Position numbers and translations under genes: made by a program
In this document: one piece after another, positions 45,454-54,300 of the stretch
How the letters are laid out: each line of letters opens with the position of its first letter
Numbering within the stretch: position 1 is the stretch's first letter
NCBI RefSeq assembly: GCF_007746795.1
Contig: NZ_CP036343.1
Span: 3,461,369-3,525,368, forward strand
Length of the DNA: 64,000 nucleotides
From: Gimesia algae
GTDB lineage: Bacteria; Planctomycetota; Planctomycetia; Planctomycetales; Planctomycetaceae
Direction: 5' to 3'
Notes under the pieces: generated by a model
The model's database searches: none
The model's input: only the letters and a program-made list of their open reading frames with translations
What the model was told of the DNA's origin: nothing

Positions 45454-45963
45454 ATGTTTACCACTCGTGATGCCACCTTAGACGATCTGCCTGCCATCGT
45501 GGATATCTATAATCAGTCGATCCCGGCTGGTACCGCGACAGCGGACACAAAACCGATTACGGTCGAGAGTCGGCTGCCGTGGTTTGCGCAGTTCTCACCA
45601 GAGAAGCGGCCGATCTGGGTCGCGGAAGATGAGGCGCGCCAGATCGTGGGCTGCATCTATGTGACTTCGTTTTATGCCGGTCGGCCCGCGTATGACAAGA
45701 CCGCAGAAGTGAGTCTGTATCTGTCGAATTCCCATCAAAAGCAGGGACTGGGAACGTTTCTGCTGCAGAAGATGATAGATGCCTGCCCGGCGCTCGGAAT
45801 CACCACTCTGGTGGGCATGCACTTTGATCACAACGAAGGGACGCGGCATCTGAATGAAAAGTTCGGATTTGAAGTCTGCGGGCATCTGCCGGAAATCGCC
45901 GAGGTGCAGGGACAGAAACGGGGGCTGCTGATTTCCCTGCTGCGGATCCCGTCAGCGGAGTGA
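45454..45963 (+). CDS. GNAT-family N-acetyltransferase (phosphinothricin acetyltransferase-like)
   Basis: 169 aa from the ATG at 45454 (a GTG at 45418 is in frame but falls in an unlikely leader). It has the GNAT core: TRDATLDDLPAIVDIYNQSI at the N-terminus, VGCIYVTSF near 63, VSLYLSNSHQKQGLGTFLLQ near 85 with the acetyl-CoA-binding QKQGLG, and GMHFDHNEGTRHLNEKFGFE near 125. This pattern is close to the phosphinothricin/methionine-sulfone acetyltransferase branch. It acylates an amine with acetyl-CoA; the substrate is not certain. It is a single gene, divergent from the DUF1569 gene. Confidence 0.88.
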   Translation: MFTTRDATLDDLPAIVDIYNQSIPAGTATADTKPITVESRLPWFAQFSPEKRPIWVAEDEARQIVGCIYVTSFYAGRPAYDKTAEVSLYLSNSHQKQGLGTFLLQKMIDACPALGITTLVGMHFDHNEGTRHLNEKFGFEVCGHLPEIAEVQGQKRGLLISLLRIPSAE

Positions 45964-46430
45964 TGTTGCTGCGGAATGTTCATCTCGGGGTCGTCCAAGG
46001 ATTTCTGATAAAATACCGACCGGGAGACTGTCGTCCTTCGAAGTCGGAGGGCGCCAGGCGCTGATGAACTGGTATGAAACGAAACATCATCAGTGGTGGT
46101 CTCCGCTGATTCAACCCCATTATCGTATCATTCAGACACACCAGACTGATTAGAGTGAGATAGTGCATGACTGAATGATTAAACTGATTTTAAGTGCGTG
46201 AAAGCGTGGCATCGGTGCCTGATCGGGTAGCGAACATGAGTGTATGCCATGAACTACTTTTAGCAATAATGGCCTGAAACAGGGAGGTTTTAAGGTGATC
46301 ATATTCACAGAACTGATGCGTGGTTACTATCGTAATTCGGTGTCACGCGCGCGACGCATAACCATGGAGTTTCGTCAACGGCGCGTGTGGGTCAAGTCGA
46401 ATCTGATCGCTGAACATCAGGCAGCAGTGC
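45964..46430. other. Convergent intergenic region GNAT/CHAD
   Basis: 467 bases between two convergent genes. The only item I can support is the small putative frame from 46295 listed separately. No terminator with a T-run was evident. Confidence 0.4.
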
Positions 46431-46474
46431 TCAGCCCACGCGATCCGCTTTCCAGAGCTTCCAATAACGTTTGA
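46295..46474 (+). CDS. Small basic protein of 59 residues, putative
   Basis: A frame starting with GTG at 46295, seven bases after a strong AGGGAGG, encodes a basic peptide (RGYYRNSVSRARRITMEFRQ near residue 9) ending at TGA 46472-46474. It overlaps the 3' end of the convergent CHAD gene by 44 bases. No family recognised. The strong ribosome binding site is the only positive sign; it could be non-coding. Confidence 0.35.
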   Translation: MIIFTELMRGYYRNSVSRARRITMEFRQRRVWVKSNLIAEHQAAVLSPRDPLSRASNNV

Positions 46475-47342
46475 TGCGGTGGGCAAACGCTTTGGGTTTT
46501 TCCGCGAAGATGCGATCGGCCAGTTTGAGTCCGGCTGTCTGCAGGTCGTGTCGCTGCTGGCGAATGAGCGTCAATAACTGTTCGACATCAGCAGCGAGGC
46601 CAAAGGTCTCAGGTTCTCCGGTGATGACCTGCGTCATGACCGCGAGATCATGATCGTCACCCAGGTAGTCGTTGAGTTCATCGAGCTCCGCCTGGCGTGC
46701 CGAGAGAATCGTCGGCCAGACCTCGTTGAGCAGGCGAATATGATACAGATGATATTTGCTGCGTTTGCGGCATTCATGAAAGAGGTCATCGCTCGGACTC
46801 TGATGCAGTTGTGCCAGAGCGTCTGTGCCGCGCTGGTAGTTTTGTTTCAGACCCGCTTTGAGCACTTTGGTAGAGGCGCCTTTGATCTTCCAGTTTTCCA
46901 CCAGTTGTTTTGACTGCTGCAGTTCAGCGGAAAGCTGTTCCAGTTCCTGATCAAGGTCGACCCATTCATCGACGACTTTCTGTTTACGCGTCTGTAACCG
47001 GTTCTCGAATTCTGCAAACAACGCGGAATAAGCGGGGTCAGGAAATCGCAGTTGCAGAGACTGCAGTGATTCCAGTAAGGATTCTGCATCGCGAATCCGA
47101 GAGAGTCGGCGGCCGGCATCGCGGTACCAGACATTGATGGCGGAGTACTCATCACCCAGGCCGCTGCGGACCAGGCGAACCAGGCCGCGCAACTTCTTAA
47201 AGCGTTTGCGGACTTCATGGATCGCATAATGGCGGTTCTGCTCCGGATCCTGCAGAATCTGAATCGCCTGACTCAGCTGTTCGTCGGCAATCCGACGGAC
47301 GCCTGACGCCAGCGATTCCTGTTGTTTGAACTGATAACCCAT
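46431..47342 (-). CDS. CHAD domain protein
   Basis: 303 aa, composed of one CHAD domain (PF05235), an all-helical fold with conserved His, known to bind inorganic polyphosphate. Visible marks are HYAIHEVRKRFKKLRGLVRL (about residues 37-56), SINVWYRDAGRRLSRIRDAE-like AINVWYRDAGRRLSRIRDAE near 68, FHECRKRSKYHLYHIRLL near 188, and LNDYLGDDHDLAVM near 225. It has no CYTH domain, unlike many CHAD proteins. It is probably attached to polyphosphate granules in the cytoplasm; this is inferred from the family. It appears monocistronic. Confidence 0.88.
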   Translation of the reverse strand: MGYQFKQQESLASGVRRIADEQLSQAIQILQDPEQNRHYAIHEVRKRFKKLRGLVRLVRSGLGDEYSAINVWYRDAGRRLSRIRDAESLLESLQSLQLRFPDPAYSALFAEFENRLQTRKQKVVDEWVDLDQELEQLSAELQQSKQLVENWKIKGASTKVLKAGLKQNYQRGTDALAQLHQSPSDDLFHECRKRSKYHLYHIRLLNEVWPTILSARQAELDELNDYLGDDHDLAVMTQVITGEPETFGLAADVEQLLTLIRQQRHDLQTAGLKLADRIFAEKPKAFAHRIKRYWKLWKADRVG

Positions 47343-47486
47343 CTCTTAAATCCATATCTGAAGGAATCAGGAAGACCTGAAGTCATCTGTGTTGTTGTGG
47401 GTCGTCTCTGTTTGAAAACGCGAGCTAATGATGCTTAATCTATCATAATCGGTCAAAGAATTTAACCGGTGTGGCCCGTCAAGATG

Positions 47487-48734
47487 TCACTCTGAAAAAT
47501 CCGATTCGATGGCTGACTTCTGCGGGGCAGATTCAATCCAGTGCATCACGAAGACGATCAGGATGCCGGAAACAGTAAACCCGCTGATCACAGGAATGAC
47601 GGTGCCGTTATAACTCAGGCCAATCAGAATGCCACAGGGAACCGAAATCAGCGTGGAGAGGGCTCCCATGACGGCCGCTCCCACACCGGCGATATGCCCC
47701 AGCGGTTCCATCGCCATCGCGTTCAGATTTCCATACATGATACCGAAACAGAAGAGGATCGCCATCAGATAGGCCATCAAAGTCCACAGCGGAGGCAGAC
47801 CACCGACGGAGAGTACATACAGAAAAAACAGCAGGGAAAGAACGGTGGAAATCCGCTTCGACCAGCGGGACAGAGCCTGCATACCGAACCGCATCACCAG
47901 TCTGCCATTCGCAAAGGAAGCACCGCCGATACAGAGCGCCAGGATGGCAAAGTAAAGCGGAAACAGCGTTCCCAGCTCATACTGTTTCTGAAAGATCTGC
48001 TGCGCCGAACTTAAGTAACCCAGAAACGCGCTGGAGATCAGTCCGAGTGAAATCGTATAGCCTATGGAAACCCGATGCGAACAGACTTCCTGAATCGCAT
48101 TTTTGATTCGAGACAGCGAAAAGGGAATCCGGCGTTCCAGCGGCAGGGTTTCCGGCAGCCTGGCAGCCAGCCAGACCAGAGTAAAGATCCCACAGGCAAT
48201 CAGCGCCGCAAAGATGGCCCGCCAGTGCGCGACCACGAGAATTCCCTGCCCCAGCGTCGGGGCGATCGCGGGGACGAAAATAAATATCGTCATCACAAAC
48301 GACATCACGCGTGCCATTTCCGGGCCTTCGTACTGGTCGCGGACGATGGCCACAATTATACAACGGGGTGCAGACAGACCGAGACCCTGGAGAAAGCGAC
48401 CGGCCAGCATGACTTTCAAATCGGTGGAAAACAGGGAAAGCAGTCCCCCCGCCAGGAACAGAGCAAACCCGAGATACAGGGATGGTTTTCGACCGGTGGT
48501 ATCAGAGAGAGGGCCGTAGATCCCCTGCCCGAAGGCGAGTCCCAGAAACAGGAATGAAACGATTAACTGGCTGTCGTTGGCCTGTGAGGCACCCAGTTCC
48601 TTACCGATCTCCGTTAATGCCGGCAGCATGGCATCAATCGAAAGCGCCACCAACGACTGCATCAATGCCATCATGGCGACAAATTCGCGAAAACCAATCG
48701 CCGCGGGTTTCTGTTTAAGTTCGGGAGTCAGCAA
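47487..48734 (-). CDS. MFS multidrug transporter, Bcr/CflA-type
   Basis: 415 aa with about 12 membrane helices. The segment FGQGIYGPLSDTTGRKPSLY (near residue 72) and FLQGLGLSAPRCIIVAIVRD (near 117) match Bcr/CflA drug exporters (TIGR00710), which are proton-driven. The start is TTG at 48734 because no ATG lies between it and the first helix. A copy of the dispersed structured repeat is about 50 bases upstream of that start. The substrate is unknown. Confidence 0.88.
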   Translation of the reverse strand: MLTPELKQKPAAIGFREFVAMMALMQSLVALSIDAMLPALTEIGKELGASQANDSQLIVSFLFLGLAFGQGIYGPLSDTTGRKPSLYLGFALFLAGGLLSLFSTDLKVMLAGRFLQGLGLSAPRCIIVAIVRDQYEGPEMARVMSFVMTIFIFVPAIAPTLGQGILVVAHWRAIFAALIACGIFTLVWLAARLPETLPLERRIPFSLSRIKNAIQEVCSHRVSIGYTISLGLISSAFLGYLSSAQQIFQKQYELGTLFPLYFAILALCIGGASFANGRLVMRFGMQALSRWSKRISTVLSLLFFLYVLSVGGLPPLWTLMAYLMAILFCFGIMYGNLNAMAMEPLGHIAGVGAAVMGALSTLISVPCGILIGLSYNGTVIPVISGFTVSGILIVFVMHWIESAPQKSAIESDFSE

Positions 48735-48785
48735 TGTTCGAAAACAATCTCAACAGTAGTGACGATAGAGTCGGGAGCAACCAGA

Positions 48786-48876
48786 CTGTGTCCAGTTTTA
48801 CTGTAGCGTCTCCAGAGGTATTTGGATTGAGTCTATTTGTACGAGAGACGCTCTGCTCAAATGTGATGCGTTCCAG
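48786..48876 (+). repeat. Dispersed structured repeat, copy 3
   Basis: 91 bases starting CTGTGTCCAGTTTTACTGTA and ending GCGTTCCAG. The outer stem GCGTCTC/GAGACGC is kept. The inner stem reads TCCAGA/TTTGGA, so the G replaces A but still pairs with T as a G-U wobble. The loop differs. It lies between the MFS gene start (minus) and the small plus-strand gene. Confidence 0.88.
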
Positions 48877-49020
48877 AAGAATCATAGCGTGTCCCCCGCC
48901 TCGCGGAAACCGCTGCCCCGTTCAGTACTAAAAATGTTCCTCTTGCCGAATTGGAGGGGAAGATTTATCTTTCACTTTCCAAGACCTGTTTTTTCAACCA
49001 TTAAGATAACGAGAAGTATT

Positions 49021-49290
49021 ATGGATAGTGCAGAAGGTTGGCGTTCGATTCTGGAAAACTGGCCGGCTGCGATTCCCAAAAAGGGGATCGTCGTCACCAC
49101 CTACCAGGAATCGATTCCATTTCAGAATTTCCTGCTCTCAAGTTCGGTCGTGATGTTCGAACGGGACAAACCCGACTCTCTGGGAGCGCGAAAAGTGATG
49201 CTTTCCTACAGCGCAATCTGTGCCATCAAGCTGACCGATCCGGTAGAACTGGCCCGTTACCAGGTAATGGGCTTTCAGCCGTCAACGTAG
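49021..49290 (+). CDS. Small conserved-looking protein of unknown function
   Basis: 89 aa from the ATG at 49021 (DSAEGWRSILENWPAAIPKK at the N-terminus). The sequence alternates short beta-like strands (GIVVTTYQESIPFQNFLLSS, SVVMFERDKPDSLGARKVML), giving a compact fold with no signal or membrane segment. No family recognised. The longer frame from 48889 overlaps the end of the structured repeat region and is less likely. The codon pattern looks coding. Confidence 0.6.
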   Translation: MDSAEGWRSILENWPAAIPKKGIVVTTYQESIPFQNFLLSSSVVMFERDKPDSLGARKVMLSYSAICAIKLTDPVELARYQVMGFQPST

Positions 49291-49416
49291 TGTCTTATCA
49301 GACTGGGTATGAAACGCTTCCTGCAATGGTCCGCACGCTCGTTGGCGTGCTCGTCTGGCGTTGATCACCTGCCAATACAGGCGATGCGACCGTTGGCAGA
49401 CTGCGTTCCTGACTGA

Positions 49417-50316
49417 TCAGGTCACTGACATCCAGCGTGAAAGCAGGATCGTGGGCAGCAGGAGCGCCGCTGTCAGGATGGCGTATTGCGGGTTTGCCGT
49501 CCAGACGAAAACCATGATGGCGTTCAGCATCACATAGGACATAAGCATGGTTTTGACGGCGACCTGGACGTTCTGCGGTACAGGATTAAGGATCGCCTGC
49601 ACGAGGCGGCGATTGATCGTCAGCGCGACAACTCCTAATGCTGCCAGAACCATCGACAGATTAGTTTCCCGAGGCCAGGGATAAGTGGCCAGCATCCAGG
49701 CGAGTGCCCCCAGTCCGGAATTGATGACCAGCAGACCGCCGACCAGCTGGCCGCGATTGCTGTTCTTTGCTTCCATGCGGGCAAACCAGGTCAGCCCGAC
49801 AATGAACAGCCCGAGTGCAGCAGCGATACGCAGTTGTGGTTTGACCCAGAGATTAATTTCCCGGGAAACAGCACTGGCACCCAGCATGACATTCAGGAAA
49901 CGACAGATGCCCATCATCAGGGGTGCAAGAAACGTTTTTTTTAACAGCATGTCGTAACTGAGAATGGCGACCACCAGCAGACTGGCGACGATCAGACTCT
50001 GTGTGCCAACGGTCTGGGCGGCGCCCACACCGGCGAGTATCAACAGGCCGCCGAGTGTTGCTGCTTTCTGAGTCGAGATGCGCCCGGAGGGAATGGGTCG
50101 CGAAGGTCGTTCTTCTGCATCCACTTTGCGGTCGAAGACATCGTTGAACACCATTCCCGAAAGATACAAACTGGCCGAAGCGACCAGCAGTAACGCAAAC
50201 GAGACGGGGGGCGAAAACGAGCCATGTGTCAGTAAAAAGCCGAGAATGATATCCGACAGCGCTGTAAATACAGCGGGTAGACGCATCAACTGAAAGTAAG
50301 CAAGCAGAGTTTTCAT
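49417..50316 (-). CDS. UbiA-family prenyltransferase
   Basis: 299-residue membrane enzyme (PF01040) with about nine helices. The first Asp-rich motif is VFNDVFDRKVDAEERPSRPI near residue 68, the second is in the LSYDMLLKKTFLAPLMMG region near 130. These bind the Mg-prenyl diphosphate. From the ATG at 50316 the gene begins 5 bases after the stop of the myo-inositol-phosphate synthase gene, so they are co-transcribed and probably coupled. It could add a prenyl group to an aromatic or to an inositol-related acceptor; which one is not shown by sequence. Confidence 0.88.
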   Translation of the reverse strand: MKTLLAYFQLMRLPAVFTALSDIILGFLLTHGSFSPPVSFALLLVASASLYLSGMVFNDVFDRKVDAEERPSRPIPSGRISTQKAATLGGLLILAGVGAAQTVGTQSLIVASLLVVAILSYDMLLKKTFLAPLMMGICRFLNVMLGASAVSREINLWVKPQLRIAAALGLFIVGLTWFARMEAKNSNRGQLVGGLLVINSGLGALAWMLATYPWPRETNLSMVLAALGVVALTINRRLVQAILNPVPQNVQVAVKTMLMSYVMLNAIMVFVWTANPQYAILTAALLLPTILLSRWMSVT

Positions 50317-50321
50317 ACGAC

Positions 50322-51539
50322 CTACGATTCTTCCGAAACCGTGTCGGCCCATTGTTCCAGTTGTTGATACTGGCGTTCAAATTCGGGTGTGGTTGCCTGC
50401 ATCGGGCTTTTGTAAAACGAGCTCAAATGGGTCATGATGCCAGACTTGTTTCCGCGACGCCATTCGCGTTCGGTAAAGCGGACCATGTCGAGCATCAAAG
50501 GGGCCGCCAGGATGGAGTCGGTTCCCTGCCAGGTAAACTGCAGAGCCATTTTGGTATCGAGGAAGCCTTTGAAATGGATGTGGTCCCAGGCGGTTTTCCA
50601 GTCGCCCATAGATTCAATGTATTCGATCGAAACCAGAGTCTGTGGCTTGTAGCCCAGAATTTCGGTCAGCAGGTGATCTTTGGAGACAACTTTGTTGGAT
50701 TTGTTGACCGGATCATCCAGCACTTTTCCGTCCAGGTTCCCGAAGATGTTATGTCCGACCCAACTCATGACATTCAGATTGCGATGTGCGAACATGGGAG
50801 CGAGCACACTTTTCATCAGAGTCTCACCCGTTTTGCCGTCGCGACCTGCATGCAGAACCTGTTTTTCTTCCGCCAGTTCAATCAGCGCCGGCAGATCGGT
50901 GCCTGCGGAAGGGGTGAAGTTCAGATGCGAACAGCCGGCGTTCATGGCGGCAATTGCATACAGGGTGCTGGCGGGAACCGGCGACGTTACCGCAGAGGCA
51001 AGCGACTCTTTCAGTTCCGCGAGACTCAGTGATTTGGCAGATTCTTCGACGGGAGGTTCGGTGGAAGCCAGATTGACCACGACGACGTGCGCCAGATCAT
51101 GCTGTTTCTGGAACTCACTGATGTCGTTGGTTAGTCGCGTCAGTGTTTCCTGCAGAGATTCGGTATCGAATTTTCTGACAGCATCCCCGGCCAGTGAGCG
51201 AATCGTATCACCGACATGAATCAAGGTACCTGGCTTGACGTTTTGATCGTACGCTTTGAGGTCTTCTTCAACAGCCTGTAACAGCGCCGGGTGGAAGACA
51301 CCGGAATTTTCACTGAAATACCGGGCGGCTTCTACAAATGAGGTATCGCGTATTTCGTGTCCACCAACGACAAACTGGTCCCAGTTTTTGAGATTCAGTT
51401 TTTCGAAATAGGGATTCTCTGAAACAAGACCACTGGTCCCTGTGAGTCCCTGTTTGAGTGCTGATAATCCGACTGCGGCGGTCGTCGCGACTCCGCCCCA
51501 TGCGCCGATGATCCAAATCCCGATACGTTGTTGCGTCAT
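50322..51539 (-). CDS. Myo-inositol-1-phosphate synthase (inositol-3-phosphate synthase)
   Basis: 405 aa, NAD-dependent isomerase of glucose-6-phosphate to inositol-phosphate (PF07994/PF01658). The NAD-binding loop IGIWIIGAWGGVATTAAVGL is at the N-terminus. VNLASTEPP near 160, LNFTPSAGTDLPAL near 210, GRDGKTGETLMKSVLAPMFA near 235, and SWVGHNIFGNLDG near 262 are family signatures. I used the ATG at 51539; the frame extends to a TTG at 51572. The UbiA gene follows 5 nt after. The pair suggests a pathway to an inositol-containing or prenylated compound, an inference. Confidence 0.9.
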   Translation of the reverse strand: MTQQRIGIWIIGAWGGVATTAAVGLSALKQGLTGTSGLVSENPYFEKLNLKNWDQFVVGGHEIRDTSFVEAARYFSENSGVFHPALLQAVEEDLKAYDQNVKPGTLIHVGDTIRSLAGDAVRKFDTESLQETLTRLTNDISEFQKQHDLAHVVVVNLASTEPPVEESAKSLSLAELKESLASAVTSPVPASTLYAIAAMNAGCSHLNFTPSAGTDLPALIELAEEKQVLHAGRDGKTGETLMKSVLAPMFAHRNLNVMSWVGHNIFGNLDGKVLDDPVNKSNKVVSKDHLLTEILGYKPQTLVSIEYIESMGDWKTAWDHIHFKGFLDTKMALQFTWQGTDSILAAPLMLDMVRFTEREWRRGNKSGIMTHLSSFYKSPMQATTPEFERQYQQLEQWADTVSEES

Positions 51540-51815
51540 GATGTTGCCTGAAACTGATATTTCTGAATTCAATTGAAACGGGTGATTTTCGAAGGTGGGA
51601 GCAGACAGATCGCAGTCTGCCTGATTGTCGTTGCACAGACTCCCCCTGCTGCATTCTGTTGAGTTATCTTTCCGGGACCAGTATTCAGGAATAATGGCCG
51701 GTCATGGACTATATTAAAATATGTTAATAATTATAGGTCTCTTGTGGCTGTTCACAATCAAAGAAATGGAGATTGCGGAGAAGAATTTCTGTCTCTCTGT
51801 GATAAAGTCATCGAA

Positions 51816-53663
51816 TTAAGTGTCAGCGAGGGTCTGGTCGATCCATGCCATCAACGCATCTTTAAAGTCTTCAATTGTCGAGAAGGCTGCGTGTTTGGTC
51901 TGATCCAGCAGGCCGGGATCTGTGACTTCTGCCTGCGCGAAGTAATAAAATTTAATTTTAGGCTCGGTACCTGAAGGCCGTACACCCAGTTGGACCGTCA
52001 GCGGCGATCCCTCGGCTCTGGCTTCCAACATCAGAACATTTCCCTTTGGTTTCGAAAAGGTCTCGGTCACCGTATTTTCGGGTAATGACCGGATTTCCAG
52101 ATCCTGATAGTCTCTGACTAATGTAAAGTTGAGATTTCCCATTTTTGCAGGAGGTGTACTGCGAAAGGCCTTCATCAACTGTTTGATCTGTTCGTTACCC
52201 GATGACCCTTTGCAGGTTTTGGAGACCTGACCTTCCAGATGAAACCCGTGATCAAGGTAGAGATCGTCCAGGCGATCCAGCAGTGTTTTGCCTTCTGCCT
52301 TGAGTTCGGCAGCAAGTTCACAGGCCCAGAGGGCGGCAATCGCCGCATCTTTGTCGCGACAGTATTCACCTGCCAGATAGCCCAGTGACTCTTCCGTTCC
52401 GAACACAAATTTGTCGGGTCCTTCTGCGTCCATGGTCTCTGCGATGTACTTGAATCCGACCAGCAGGTTATTGATAATCCGCACATTGGCTTTGCGGGCG
52501 ATGGCGGCGATCAAGGGAGTGGTCACGATCGTCTCGACCACGAAGTGCTCCGGGGAGAGCGTTCCGGCTGCCTGACGTTTGCGGAGCACATAATCGGCGA
52601 GTAAGGCCCCGACCTGGTTTCCCGTCAGATGAATAAATTCACCGGCAGGGTTTTTAACACAGACCCCCATGCGATCGGCATCGGGATCACTGGCAAGAAT
52701 GATTTCGCCGCCGGTCTGTTTCGCCTGTTCAATCGCCGGTTGATAGACTTCCGTCCGTTCGGGGTTCGGGAGTTGGTCGGGAACATTCGGAAAATTTCCG
52801 TCCTGTGCACACTGTGGTTCGTACTTCTGAATTCCTGCAAATCCCGCCTGCTGCAGTACCTGATACACGGACGCTTCTCCCACTCCATGCAGGGGTGTGA
52901 AATATCCAGTGATGTCACGATTACCAGAATGGCTATGGCTCACGACCGAACTGCGATATTTGCTGGCGACGTCTTCATCAATAAACTGAATCAGGCCTTG
53001 CTCGACCGCCTGGTCAAAATCGAGCAGCGGGATCTCGGCAGCCTGATAGACTTCATCAATAATCCCCTGATCGTGAGGAGGCAGGACCTGTCCTCCGGTA
53101 GACCAGTAGGCTTTGAAACCATTATCGGAAGGGGGGTTGTGTGAAGCGGTAATCATTGCACCGACGTCACAACCACACTCGCGGACCGCGAAGGAAAGTT
53201 CGGGGGTGGAGCGGGAGGTTTTGAAGAAATAGACGGTCAGGCCGTGCCCTGCCAGTACACTGGCTGCGATGCGGGCAAAATGGGAGGAGTTGATTCGCGA
53301 GTCATGCGCAATCGCCGCTTTCCCGGTTTCTTGACCCGAAAACGTTTTGCTGTAGGCAGCCAGTCCGTGCGCTGATTCTGCAATCGTGCGCTCGTTGATG
53401 GTGGCGGAGCCGAGTTCGCTCATCAATCCGCGTCGACCGCCGGTTCCGAAAGGAATGACTTCCCAGAAACAGGTATCGAGCTGCTGAAAGTCTTTGTCCT
53501 CGATCAGTTTCAGCAGAGCAGGCTGGTAAGGAGCATACTGTGGTTCCGTCACCCAGCGCTTCAGATTTTCGAGGGCAGATTCGGAGAGTTTTTTCTCGGC
53601 GACGGCAGTACGCGCGAGTTCCATTGCCTGCGAGGAATCAATAGAGGGAGAAGGCTGATTCAT
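51816..53663 (-). CDS. Phosphoglucomutase/phosphopentomutase-type phosphohexomutase
   Basis: 615 aa from the ATG at 53663, the normal size for bacterial alpha-phosphoglucomutases of the PgcA group. Conserved loops: catalytic AMITASHNPPSDNGFKAYWS near 215 with the phosphorylated Ser, metal loop ILASDPDADRMGV near 325, sugar loop FGTEESLGYLAGEYCRDKDA near 425, and phosphate loop GVRPSGTEPKIKFYYFA near 575. It interconverts glucose-1- and -6-phosphate in the cytoplasm, and could feed the neighbouring inositol-phosphate synthase. The frame is open a further 150 codons upstream, but that part is Trp/Arg-rich, unlike a real protein. Confidence 0.93.
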   Translation of the reverse strand: MNQPSPSIDSSQAMELARTAVAEKKLSESALENLKRWVTEPQYAPYQPALLKLIEDKDFQQLDTCFWEVIPFGTGGRRGLMSELGSATINERTIAESAHGLAAYSKTFSGQETGKAAIAHDSRINSSHFARIAASVLAGHGLTVYFFKTSRSTPELSFAVRECGCDVGAMITASHNPPSDNGFKAYWSTGGQVLPPHDQGIIDEVYQAAEIPLLDFDQAVEQGLIQFIDEDVASKYRSSVVSHSHSGNRDITGYFTPLHGVGEASVYQVLQQAGFAGIQKYEPQCAQDGNFPNVPDQLPNPERTEVYQPAIEQAKQTGGEIILASDPDADRMGVCVKNPAGEFIHLTGNQVGALLADYVLRKRQAAGTLSPEHFVVETIVTTPLIAAIARKANVRIINNLLVGFKYIAETMDAEGPDKFVFGTEESLGYLAGEYCRDKDAAIAALWACELAAELKAEGKTLLDRLDDLYLDHGFHLEGQVSKTCKGSSGNEQIKQLMKAFRSTPPAKMGNLNFTLVRDYQDLEIRSLPENTVTETFSKPKGNVLMLEARAEGSPLTVQLGVRPSGTEPKIKFYYFAQAEVTDPGLLDQTKHAAFSTIEDFKDALMAWIDQTLADT

Positions 53664-54300
53664 CCTGTGACTTTTTCCGTATTCGAGAGCGCGGGTTCTT
53701 GATTCGTGATTGTAACAAACGCGGGTTTGAGTTCCATTTCTGAATAACTCTTTTCCCGGAAGGATTATCTGCTGGAATGTCCGTTTCTGGTAAACAGGTC
53801 TGACCTTGAACCAGACTGGGGCGATACGGGTTTTCTCTCCCCAGACAGAATTGAGCCAGAGTGAACTGAAAATATCGCACTTTCCAGACATGCTTCTAGA
53901 TTGTAGAGTGAAAAACCCTGTGAGCCAACCCTCACGCGAAATCCGGTTCCAGGAGTGCCTGAATCCGCTGAAAAGTCTGATTACAACGAATGTATCAGCT
54001 GACGGATTCAACCCGTACAGGCGAACGCACTGAATCTTTGCCCAGAAAGACAATTTCCATCCGTTAAGACTTTGCCAGTTTTTGGTTTCCCACCGATCAA
54101 GTCCTTGATTCCCCATCCTAACAGTGGCAGAATAGGTGAATTAAAACGGTATAACACAATTCAGGTTATACCAATCTTGATTTCAGAGTCACGAGAACAG
54201 AGGAGGGAATTCTCCCATTTGGTTTCTTGATTCTCTCGATTCCGCTCTAATGTCCTGATCCATGATGAACCTGCATGAATAACGAAATTAAGGTAGTACT
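53664..54300. other. Divergent regulatory region pgm / Hsp70
   Basis: 637 bases between divergent genes. It contains the palindrome listed separately and, presumably, both promoters. The minus-strand frame that reads upstream of the phosphoglucomutase, and a plus-strand frame at 53806-54033, are not supported as coding. Confidence 0.5.
54148..54172. promoter_or_regulatory. Palindrome GGTATAAC-N9-GTTATACC upstream of the Hsp70 gene
   Basis: A perfect 8-bp inverted repeat with a 9-bp spacer (arms at 54148-54155 and 54165-54172), about 130 bases before the ATG of the Hsp70 gene. This arm-spacer-arm form is that of the CIRCE operator bound by HrcA (TTAGCACTC-N9-GAGTGCTAA), but the sequence differs. 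It is probably an operator for an unknown regulator, and AT-rich enough to overlap a promoter. Confidence 0.6.

Noticed and set aside
53664-54116. 150-codon N-terminal extension of the phosphoglucomutase frame
   Set aside because: The extension is rich in Trp, Arg and Ser, has no family similarity, and the ATG at 53663 gives the normal protein. I regard it as chance openness over a regulatory region.
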